Of a stretch of DNA of 64,000 nt, positions 54,881 through 64,000 are shown in pieces. The stretch is taken from contig CM061920.1 of NCBI GenBank assembly GCA_031002005.1, positions 115,372,095-115,436,094 of the forward strand, given 5' to 3'. Both the position numbers and the translations under genes were made by a program. Position 1 is the stretch's first letter. Each line of letters begins with the position of its first letter. The notes beneath the pieces were generated by a model. The model was not told the origin of the DNA. It saw only the letters and a program-made list of their open reading frames with translations, and ran no database searches. Source of the DNA: Vandiemenella viatica (lineage: Eukaryota > Arthropoda > Insecta > Orthoptera > Morabidae).

Positions 54881-55275
54881 GTCGGTAGCTATGGGGGTGT
54901 GGGAGATATGGGGGTTGAAAGTGGTCGACCTGCGGCAATTTCATATTTCTGCCAAAGACGCATGTGTCATGGTGTATCACTTTTCAGCTAAAACTATCTA
55001 TCGCAGATCACTGGCGTTTTTGTGTGGTAGTAACACATGAGTCGCCTTTTGATCACAACATCGGCCGAATTTCAGTAACTGTGGTAGTGTGGGAGATATG
55101 GTGGTTGAAAGTGGCCGGTCAAGGATATTTTCGTATTTCGACGAAAGACATGTGCCTCCACAAATGTCACTTTTCTGCCAAAACTACATAACAGAGCATT
55201 GGTGTTTGTGTATGGTAGTAGAATCGTATCTCCTGTCGTGTACTATGGTTGTTAGATGTCGGTAGCTGTCAATAC
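54881..55275 (+). repeat. Helitron satellite units (right part)
   Basis: Completes the unit cut by the LINE, then one GATCACAACATCGGCCGAAT-type unit and one GTACTATGGTTGTTAGATG-type unit, ending at the Helitron terminus. Confidence 0.8.
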
Positions 55276-55448
55276 AAATTCTTTACAAACACGAACGAAG
55301 TCGTGGGTACCAGCTAGTTAAACATAAAAAAATGCGTTCTGAGGAACTTGAATTATTAGTACTAATGTCTGCCATTATACATTACATAAAACAAAAGTAG
55401 CAGCTACTATTTTAGCTGGTCACGTTGAAAACCTGGTAGACTACAGTA

Positions 55449-56795
55449 CAGGATGTTTCAAAAAGGACTTTACAACTAAGAAAATTCATATAAATTTTAT
55501 GAAACAAGGTACAGAGCTGGTTTTGGTGTTGTTTTAAAGGAAAGAACTTCAAGTTTTTTTACCTTAAACTAAAGATGTTCTATGTGGCTTCCGTTGGTTA
55601 TTCTGCAGACATCCCATCGGTAGTCGATTTCTTCCCTGACTCGCACTAGCATTTCAGGTGTAACTTCCTCAGCAGCAGCGTAAATTCTTGCTCTAAGTTC
55701 AGGTAGAGTGGCCGGAAAAGGAGGTACATACGCCATATTTTTTATGAAACCCCAGAAGAAAAAATCTAGCGGTGTCAGGTCTGGGGAACCGGGGGGCCAT
55801 GCAATTGGCGCATCACGGCCAATCCATTGACCTGGAAAGTGGTCATTGAGAAAATACCGGACGTCAGTCAGATAGTGTGGTGGTGCGCCATCTTGCATAA
55901 AGAAAACATTTCGTTCTCGGTCATCCTCATCGATCTGTGGTATCAAAAATTATTACAAAATATCAATGGACACTATCCCGTTGATGGTTCTCTCTTGGAA
56001 AAAAAAGGGGCCGTACATTATCCTCTTGCTCAACGCACAAAAAACGTTCACTTTAGGGATATCACGAACATGTTGCAATGTTTCATGTGGATTTTCACTG
56101 CCTCAAATCCTAGTTATGTGTGTTAACCTTGCCACTTAAGTGAAAAGTTGACTCGTTAGAAAATATTATGTTCTCAAAGAAATGTTCATCACCATCCACT
56201 CGATTTAACATATCCACACAGAAGTTCCTACATGCAATCTTATCAGTGTCTTTAATTGCTTGTAAAAGCGAATATAGGTATGGTTTCAAATGCAAACGTT
56301 TTCTCAACACACGCCAAACCGTCGTATGTGGGACTTGCAGCTCACGAGATGCACGCCGGGTCGATTTCGTAGGGCTGCTGACAAAACTTTTTCTCACTTG
56401 CTCAACGACCTCGTCAGATGTGCCTGGACGACCTGAGGATTTTTTATGTATTACTGAGCACCCTGTTTCTACAAAACATCTATGCCACTCATAAATTGTA
56501 GGTCTACTAGGAGGATCTTTAGTGTACTTGGTACGAAAAATTACGCTGAACTGTTGTCGCAGACTTCGATTCTTCAAACCAAAACACACAGCTAGCACGC
56601 TCGGGTCCAGTGAAGGCAACCATCTTTAACGTAACTGCCGCTAGTGCTTGTGCGACGCGATTAGGCACTAGCCGACAACGCGAGTCAAAACTTGAAGTGT
56701 TTTCCTTTAAAACAACACCAAAACCAGCTCTGTACCTTGTTTCATAAAATTTATATGAATTTTCAAAGTTGTAAAGTTCTTTTTGAAACACCCTG
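55449..56795 (-). mobile_element. DD41D Tc1/mariner-superfamily transposon
   Basis: 1347 bp with TA at 55447-55448 and 56796-56797. The inverted repeats are long, over 100 bp, beginning CAGGATGTTTCAAAAAGGAC and, inverted, CAGGGTGTTTCAAAAAGAAC, and continuing through GAAACAAGGTACAGAGCTGG on both sides with few differences. Confidence 0.92.
55569..56623 (-). pseudogene. DD41D-type transposase, frameshifted
   Basis: True start is probably MVAFTGPERA at 56623. The frame shifts within about 90 bases to the long ORF 56619-56110. DNA-binding part: PPSRPTIYEWHRCFVETGCS, KKSSGRPGTSDEVVEQVRKS, ELQVPHTTVWRVLRKRLHLK. The first catalytic block reads IIFSNESTFHLSGKV, with Asn where relatives have Asp. After a damaged stretch (55947-56110) the second frame has FMQDGAPPHY and WPPGSPDLTPLDFFFWG. 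The last two acidic residues are separated by 41 residues, so the DD41D group is indicated instead of mariner (34) or Tc1. Two or more frameshifts and the lost Asp make it inactive. Confidence 0.88.
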
Positions 56796-56797
56796 TA

Positions 56798-57321
56798 TTG
56801 TTTTCCTAATTTACCTCCTCTATTGATAATCTCTGTAACCTCTCTTAAAACATTTACAAAACATTATTAAACTAAACAAATACACAAATACAATGCAATT
56901 TAAAAAACATCAAAGTATTCACACACACTCACAAAAAGAGGGGGAGGGAGGGAGAGAGAGAGAGAGAGAGAAACCATTTCAAATGTTTGTTAAGTTTCAA
57001 ACATCTCTTTCTGTGGAAAGATAATACCAACAGTGAACTATACTTCAACAAGATCTTACCATCTTACCTGTACTAATTACAAACACAACATTTTAGTTTT
57101 CTTAGAATTTTCACTATTTTACTCATTTATTAACAACAGTATTGATTTGCACAATTCTACCTTTGCATAACATTCCTACCAACTGTCACAGTTTTCAGAT
57201 TCAAGCACAAGTTCTTTCTGGAAGTAAAATTTTTCTCAAAATTTGTTGAATATTTTTTAAAAATGTTTTCTATGCTTTAATTATGAAACAGCTGTCCCGC
57301 TTTTCAAAAAAAAGGTTTTAT
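56798..57321. other. Spacer with (GA)n microsatellite
   Basis: A GGGAGAGAGAGAGAG run at 56941-56973. Otherwise AT-rich sequence with nothing recognised. Confidence 0.6.
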
Positions 57322-57443
57322 TACAGTAGAGTCTCGCTAATCCGAACTAATTGGGACCGGGCCTTGTTCGGATTACCGATTTGTTCGGATTAGCCGGAGT
57401 TACAGTGACTAATTTCTACAATGAAGTATACCAAGCATATAAG

Positions 57444-60400
57444 TAGGGCTGTTGATAAAATATCGATATATCGATATTTTTTTAAAAAAATATCGATATT
57501 TATGAGTGATATTTTTTAGGACGATATATCGATATATCGATATTGAAATCTGGATATCGGAGTCCGATATTTTTTAAAAATAAGTGGTTATTTTCCGTTT
57601 TCCTCGTAGAATATTCCAAGTTATTATTGGAGGAAAAACGATTACCTGTGTTGCACATGCAATATATTTTCATAGGTAGAATTTTAAGAAACAATGAACG
57701 ATACGAGCACATGGAGAAGCAGGGCCGCGGTGAGCATATTATGTAGCGGGCGACCTTTTTTTTTAGCTCAACAGCTGCTTCGGGCGGTCGGCGGCGTCAC
57801 CGGGGATGGCAACAATCGGGGCGGCAATCTACAGTTTTTTGACCCGTTTCGGAAATTTCCTAGATCCACCACTGGCTGTAGTTGGACATGGGCGGCATAA
57901 TCGCTTAATTGCACGCGGGCGCTCAAACAGCTAGCGGCGGGCCTGTGGAGAAGTAAAAAACGAAGGTAAAATAACTCATTTTAAATTAAATTAAATTCAA
58001 TTCAATAATTAGAATTCTTGTCTGGACATTTTGAAAAGTTTTTAAAATTTGTCTTCAATCAATGCAAAAGTATTAGCATTAAGAAACTAATTGTAATGTA
58101 CCAGGTATGGGTAGGGTTGCCAGATAGCCGGAAAATCCAGGAATGTCCCGGAATTTTGTGTCTGATATCGTGTTCAGGAATTATGCGCTACTGTCCTGGA
58201 ATTTCCGTATTCCTAGTTTTTTTTCTCAAACTCAGTTCACCACGGAGGTCATGAGGCCAAGCCAAGTATCCCATGCTCGCAGCGGGAGGATGGAATGTCC
58301 CTTAAATCAGAGGAATTGAAACTGACAGGAAAATACTCTTTGAATTTTCTGGGACTTTGAAAATTCTAGATGCAGTTAACATTAACTCCCTTTATACAGA
58401 GTTCACATGTCTGAAACATGTTTTTCAGGTCCTTCCAAAATACTTTCCAAACGATAAAATCTGGGCCAATTTCTTTAGAACAAGCGTTTTTAATGATTTT
58501 TAATATTAAAAAAAATAGTTGGTTTTGTTTTGTCAATTCCAACAAGCAATGACTTTTACGAGACAAGTTTTAGCCCGTTGAATAATTTATGAAATAAGAG
58601 CGAAACAGAACGTTCATGGATTCGATCAAGGATGAACTGCAAACTCAATCAATTTTGAAGACTCTTGCTGAGAAATTTTATCAGTTTTGCAAAGCAGTGA
58701 CGGAGAAATATTAATGAAAATGGCAAAATCTAGTAATAAATATTTTAAAAGTAGATGATTAAGATCTATTTTGATTGATGTTGATTTAGCAAAAGATAGA
58801 TGCTAATTTTTTTTTATTTGTTGATAAAACCTGATGTTGTCTGCCTAATTTTAATTAATGAGCCTAACAGAAGTGTTCAGTTTTGGTTTATTATTTTTGA
58901 CATTTTGATTGATAATACCCGATGTTTATTTCGTACCAAAGTAAATAATTCCTAACGAGGTGGTCAATTTTTGTTTTAAGTTTAGTATTTTTCCTTTTGA
59001 TTCATAATACCTGATGTTTACTTTCTACCATAGTTTAATTAATAAACTTAAAAGAGGCGCTATATATACGTTAGATAGCATATTTACCTAAAATAGAATT
59101 TTTCTTAATTTGCATTTTTGTTCACTCTTTAAACATACCGCTAAAATACTTTTTAGACCCAGAAATGTCCCGAAAATTATAAGCCTGTATCTGGCACTCC
59201 ACAGTTAAATATTTCGCTCGAATTGGATACGCTTCTTGTTCCATACCAACAGAAGAATTGAGCTCCAAAATTATGTCACAGCCAGTTTTGTTATATCACT
59301 TACCAATTTATTAAGATAAGAAATTGAAAAAAGAATCTACCACTTTTGGATTGCCTTTACAAAGCGCTATGCTAAAAACTTATTATTATTAAAAAACAAT
59401 TTGTTAACGCCAAGGGAACTGCCTTGACAGTAGCGGCTCTAGGATTTTTCCAAGCCGGGGAAACACTGAGAGTGCCGCCTCTTCAAACATTGTTGCCAGC
59501 CAGACCCCGAGAATCGCCTTCTTGATTGTTGGCCAAACGCATTGATATCGCCACTTTAACTGTTTGCCAAACGCATTGTTGGACACGATTTTATCGCCAA
59601 GAGCAAGTACCTCGGTTTGCCCCCTCCCCTCGCCCTAAATCCTGCATTACACCTAGCATCTCAGCTTTAAAAAATTGTATTATGGTAAAGCGTTACCCAT
59701 TTGCGAAGCAATATCAAAGATGGGGAAATTTTCAATTAATATAGGAAGTTCTCCATTCACAGTAGAAGAAACAACGGGAAAAACATGAGTTCATGCTCTT
59801 GAAAAGTATGTCCAATGAAGTTTCTAACATGAGTTTTGGTGCAAAATTTTACTTCATTCACCACCTTAGCGTGGAATTTTTTTGGATCTGAAACTCTTTT
59901 AAATAACTATGACGTTCTCTCATCATAATTCTATGCAACATCCAGTTGTCCTAAAAAATGGTAATTTAGTACACATACTTGGTTTCATCCCCATAGTATA
60001 AGAAAAGTTCCTGTGTTTTTTCAATGCCAATCTAAAAGCTGAAACGTCTTACAAGTTAGAGAAAATTTGTAGGTTAATTGCTTTCTTCTTGATGAGGCTA
60101 TATGCCTTGAATTTCAGTTTTGCACAAAGATCAGGAGCATAAAAAACACAATTAATTTTACTTTGTTACTACATTTAATTTGAAAGTTATTGGTAGTCAT
60201 ACACCGATGGTAACAATGCAGGCACGGTGAAGCTCGCACAGAACGAATCAGACTCGAGCCCGTTGTTTTACATTGAGCGTGCGTTTTCGAGGAAAGTATT
60301 TTGACATGAAAATTGGATGTAAGCAGGAATATTGATAAATTCGGATACACAATCTTTGCTAAGGTGCAAACATTTGGTCCAAAAAAATAAGAAGACTCAG

Positions 60401-60939
60401 AATAAGCTATCAACCTACAAAAAGAAATTAAATTCCACATAAAACAATACTTGTAAAAAAAAAAGTGACTTGGTCATTATGCAAACTCTGATAATAGAAC
60501 ATCAACCTAAATAAATGCCTCTACAATGTTGCATTATTGAGCTTTTAAACTCACAAAAGCCAAGATTTCCCTCGATGCTCTTTCGGGATTCACAAGTCTT
60601 CGAGTAAATCATAAACATTCTGCCTTTCCTTTTAGTAAATAGTAGTATAATGGCTAAATTACAATTTTTTAAAAAAGATTTATCCGTAACGTCATGAAAA
60701 ACTATTTTTTTTTTCAGAAAATCAAAACTTGATTAAGAAAAATATCTCACAACTCTTCATCATTAAATAGCCACAAGACTTTACCCTTTTTTAAAATGAT
60801 TTGTTTTTGTAACATTGTTTTTATATAATAGGGTCGATATATCGATACTTTTTATTCGATATATCGAGTCCGATATAAATATTTTTTTAAATATCGATAT
60901 ATCGAAAATCCGATATTTTTTAAAATATCAACAGCCCTA
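57444..60939. mobile_element. 3.5-kb hAT with TATCGATA-rich ends
   Basis: Identical 8-bp duplication CATATAAG at 57436-57443 and 60940-60947. Both ends begin TAGGGCTGTTGATA and contain several overlapping ATATCGATAT blocks plus GAGTCCGATAT within 150 bases (57465-57570 and 60832-60920). The body has no recognisable transposase. It has a GC-rich segment (57715-57950), possible ends of other hAT elements, and AT-rich filler. It interrupts the Tigger 5' region. Confidence 0.9.
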
Positions 60940-61140
60940 CATATAAGTAGGTACAGCATGGTAACAATTGGGAACAACTGGGTGAACAATGGCTCACTCT
61001 CACTCCCTCCGTTTATTGTTGAGATGTTTGAAGTGTTCGAGGTCAGTGCACTCTCAGACGGCTCGCGAACTGCTGAGTTAATCTTAGCAATCGATCGCTA
61101 ACACACTTACAAAATTCGTATACACTAGCGTGTTATCGCC

Positions 61141-62715
61141 ATGAGTAAACGGAAACATACGACGTTAACGCTCAGAGAAAAACTGGATGCTTTGAAGCGA
61201 TTGGACAGTGGTGAGAATGTATCTAAGCTGGTGACAGAACTAGGTGTTGGTAAGGCAACCATTTGTAATTGGAAGAAGAACCGAGTGAAGCTTGAACAGT
61301 GCTGCGTAATGTCTTCGGGAAAAACACTCGAGATTCGGCAGACTCTGAAACAGTCCCAGTACGATAAAGTGGATGAAGCTCTTTTCTTTTGGTTTACACA
61401 GGGAAGAGAAAGGGGAACTCCTCTGAGTGGACCAATGGTTCAGGAAAAGGCTGTTTACCTAAACAAATTAATGAATGGTGATGAGTCTTTTAATGCGAGT
61501 ACGTGTTGGTTGGACAGATTTAAAAAACGTCATGGGATTCGTTAGCTAACAATTACTGGAGAGAAGCTTTCTTCTGATCATGATGCAGCGAAGGAATACG
61601 TGCATGAATTTAATAAACTGATAAGAGGGGAAAATTATTCTCCCCAACAAATTTATAATGCTGACGAGACAGGCATTAATTTTAGGGCATTGCCAACAAA
61701 AAGCCTGGCATCAAAAGCAGAAGTCCAAGCTCCTGGCTTTAAAATGAGCAAGGATCGTGTGACTTTACTAGTGTGCAGCAACACTGCTGGTAATCACAAG
61801 CTCCCTTTAATGATGATCGGCAAATCTGTTAGCCCCAGAGCTTTCAAAAACTGCAACATGAAATCCCTACCTGTATACTATCGCAACCAGAAAAAAGCAT
61901 GGATGGATGGTAAGCTGTTCAAAGAATGGTTTCAGGACCAGTTTGTTCCCTCTGTCCGGCGGTTTTCCAAGGAAAATAATTTGCCTCCCCGTGCTATCGT
62001 TTTGATTGATAACGCACCATCTCACCCCAGCACTGAGGAATTATCTGATGGAGAAATCGTGGCGAAGTTTTTGCCGCTGAATGCTACACCACTTCTACAG
62101 CCGATGGACCAGGGCGTACTACAAACATTAAAACTGATTTACAGAAAACAATTCTTAAGAATGCTGATCCAAGATGATAACATTCCTTTAGTTGGAAAAA
62201 CAAATCTAAAGGATGTTGTTTATTGGGCTGCTGAGGCATGGCAGAAAATTTCAGAAAACACTTTGCGAAAATCTTGGAGAAAACTATGGACATCTCTTGA
62301 ATTTCAGGACATACCAGCTGAAAATGAAGAGGAGAGTTTCCTAAAAATGGTACAGACAATCCCTGGATGTGAAGAAGCCTGTGAAGCAGACGTAGATGAA
62401 TGGATGGCAGCGGATGATTCAATACTGGAGCACCTTACTGACGTTGATTTAGTGGCTGCTGTGACTCAAGACCAGGTAGAAGTGGAATGTTACGACGAAA
62501 GTGACAATGAGACGGAATGTAACAAAGGAGAGTTGGTGTCACACACTGACGCGGCAGAAGCCTTTGATCTCGCGCTACGCTATATGGAGCAACAGACCAC
62601 TGCTACACCAGCTGATTTAAAGTTTTTCAGACGATGGCGCAACTTTGCGTCATATAACAGACTGTCTTCATTACGCCAAAAAACAATTACTGAGTTTCTG
62701 TGCTCTAAAAAGTAG
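61141..62715 (+). pseudogene. Tigger/pogo transposase, one in-frame amber stop
   Basis: ATG at 61141 and TAG end at 62713-62715 span 525 codons, with a single stop TAG at codon 135 (61543-61545); the frame continues LTITGEKLSSD after it. Pipsqueak-type helix-turn-helix at about 4-50 (LTLREKLDALKRLDSGENVS, GKATICNWKKN), CENP-B-like second DNA-binding domain to about 135 (WLDRFKKRHGI), DDE domain with YNADETG (Asp175), IDNAPSHPS (Asp290) and LLQPMDQGVL (Asp323). All three catalytic residues are present, with 32 residues between the last two. Acidic C-terminal tail. A CAG or similar Gln codon is expected at codon 135, so one transition probably inactivated it. Confidence 0.93.
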
Positions 62716-63007
62716 GGATGAAATGTGTGTTTCTAAGCGTTGTAACTACTATCGTAAGTTTGACAGTTTTTCTTTCAGTGTTACGCACTTTTTAAATTTA
62801 ATCTTTTCTAGCTAATTTTTCTGTATAAATTAAAATTGTGTACATGTACAGTAGTTAACCACACAATTATATAGCGTATGAACTGTATTTTCAGGGTGTT
62901 TTAATTCTTTTACCATTTTTTATATTAAGACTATGTAATGCTTTTCCATGTTCGGATTAACCGGACGTTCGGATTACCGGGGTTCGGATTAGCGGTACTC
63001 TACTGTA

Positions 63008-64000
63008 CTTCACTTTACAAAGGGGGAAAAGGATGCTAGATTGCTCTTACTTGCTACCTTAAAATCACATATCTTTATGTGACATTTCTATAGTGCACAA
63101 GCTGCAGTTAACACCATCCTTTGTTATGCTAAATTCTGGTCAAACTTTATTTCCTGCCTATTATGGTCTTATTTAATGCCATCAAATGCGGTTAATCTGC
63201 CAATCTGTCTTTGTAAAACAGTGAATATTAGCTAACTTTCCTTTCTGACTGCAGACTTTCCTCTCAAAATTTAAAATCTTACTCCTTTCCTTCTATATGT
63301 TAATTACGAACAGAGCTACATCTTTTCTCCACTTTCCCAGTTATTCTTGTATACTAACAGAACTTACGAATTCTAATTTCAATTATATAATTCTGAAATA
63401 ATTTCATAAACTTCCATTTATCTTATAACATCTTAAACTTTAAGTCTTCCGCACAATGAATCAATGAATAATTACCTATTCACTTCCATACATTCTTAGC
63501 TTCTAAAAAATACCTATAATTACTTATTATAACTCGCGTTATTTTAACATTACCCTTCATAATCAAAGTAACCTAAACAATTTTTCACAAAGCCAATTGC
63601 CATATTTTGTGAAAAATTATTTCAATATCCCATAAATAATTTTAAGCACGTGATTGATCTGGGCGTAAGCACCAATTATTGTCTTCGTAAACCCTACAGC
63701 ATTCTTGAGGTGGGATGGCAAATATTTTCGCCTACTTGCCAGCCAGGGCTCTTGCCCCGGGGAAGAGGGGAAGGGTTTTTCGGGGAAAAGGTACAGTCGG
63801 ATGACGATACCTTGGGACTGTCCAGCCTTTGTTTGCATGTTCCAAACAGTGAAACGACACAAACAACCCATCCATGCCCGAGCGAATTTTATTCTCCATG
63901 AGCTTGCATAGGTACATGAAACCTCTGTCATTCTGGGTGGGGATACAAATTTTTCTCCCGTACGTTCGGCTTCAAATAGTTTGATGTAATTATGATCTTT
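63008..64000. other. Non-coding, nothing recognised
   Basis: AT-rich; the GC-richer 63700-63900 part has overlapping open frames on both strands without recognisable motifs, so no gene is called. Confidence 0.45.

Larger units (their letters stand above)
51418..55317 (+). mobile_element. Non-autonomous Helitron with satellite and nested LINE
   Basis: 5' end TCTTCTATATAAATAAAAAT at 51418 after an A; 3' end GTCGTGGGTACCAGCTAG at 55314-55317 before a T, as expected for insertion between A and T. It carries a helicase remnant (51830-52120), a TA microsatellite, and four satellite units (52160-52447, 54881-55275). It is split by a family B LINE at 52448-54880. Without the LINE it is about 1.5 kb. 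Confidence 0.85.
57324..63005 (+). mobile_element. Tigger (pogo group) transposon split by a hAT
   Basis: TA duplications at 57322-57323 and 63006-63007. The left end CAGTAGAGTCTCGCTAATCC and inverted right end CAGTAGAGTACCGCTAATCC share the CTAATCCGAAC block, and GTTCGGATTA recurs inside both ends. The element is about 2.2 kb once the hAT at 57444-60939 is removed. It carries a transposase with a single stop. Confidence 0.93.

Noticed and set aside
57716..59660. Two sequences starting CAGTRGYGG-TCTAGGA in opposite orientation (57873 on minus, 59427 on plus)
   Set aside because: They face away from each other, so they cannot be the two ends of one element, and no duplications were found.
63617..63931. 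Overlapping frames on both strands in a GC-rich patch
   Set aside because: No motif; openness follows from local base composition.

Overview
This 64 kb window is AT-rich nuclear DNA of an animal, most likely an arthropod and probably an insect with a large, transposon-filled genome. The reasons are one host exon with canonical GT-AG splice sites, no prokaryotic operons, and a dense mixture of CR1/L2-like and RTE-like non-LTR elements, a Penelope-like element, gypsy-like LTR elements, mariner, Tc1, DD41D, Tigger and hAT DNA transposons, and Helitrons. The only host coding sequence I can support is one exon (36312-36528, minus strand) of a fumarylacetoacetate-hydrolase-domain gene of FAHD2 type. 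Much of the window may be its introns.

Layout. 0-5 kb: a SINE-like piece, a decayed Tc1 transposase and a MITE. 4.6-6.1 kb: a CR1/L2-like 5' fragment (family A) split by an internally deleted hAT. 6.3-13.6 kb: two head-to-head RTE-like elements. The plus copy is split by a composite insert (tandem repeats, an RTE tail and a 485-bp near-perfect palindrome) and by an almost intact mariner (12260-13554). 13.6-14.2 kb: a family A fragment split by a 213-bp palindrome carrying two hammerhead-ribozyme-like cores. 16.3-20.6 kb: a Penelope-like remnant (GIY-YIG endonuclease, hammerhead-like inverted ends) split by a near full-length family A element. 20.6-29.0 kb: a minus-strand CR1-like element with an esterase ORF (family C), split by a young internally deleted LTR retrotransposon (22327-25729) and by a hAT (26744-27846). 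29.4-36.2 kb: another family A copy broken by a gypsy-like remnant and an 1.15-kb inverted-repeat element; the gypsy remnant itself holds an RTE insertion. 36.3 kb: the host exon. 38-43 kb: hAT remnants and a decayed Helitron Rep. 43.8-47.3 kb: a truncated CR1-like family B copy, a Helitron 3' end with satellite and a hAT. 49.5-55.3 kb: an LTR-like sequence interrupted by a tandem pair of Helitrons, the second holding an open 737-codon family B reverse transcriptase. 55.4-56.8 kb: a DD41D Tc1/mariner element. 57.3-63.0 kb: a Tigger element with a 525-codon transposase broken by one amber codon, itself holding a 3.5-kb hAT with TATCGATA-rich ends.

The genes do not form a host pathway; they are layers of mobile DNA. 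Many insertions are dated relative to each other by nesting and exact target-site duplications. The freshest are the LTR element (LTRs differ at 5 of 371 bases), the mariner, the family B RT and the two palindromes.
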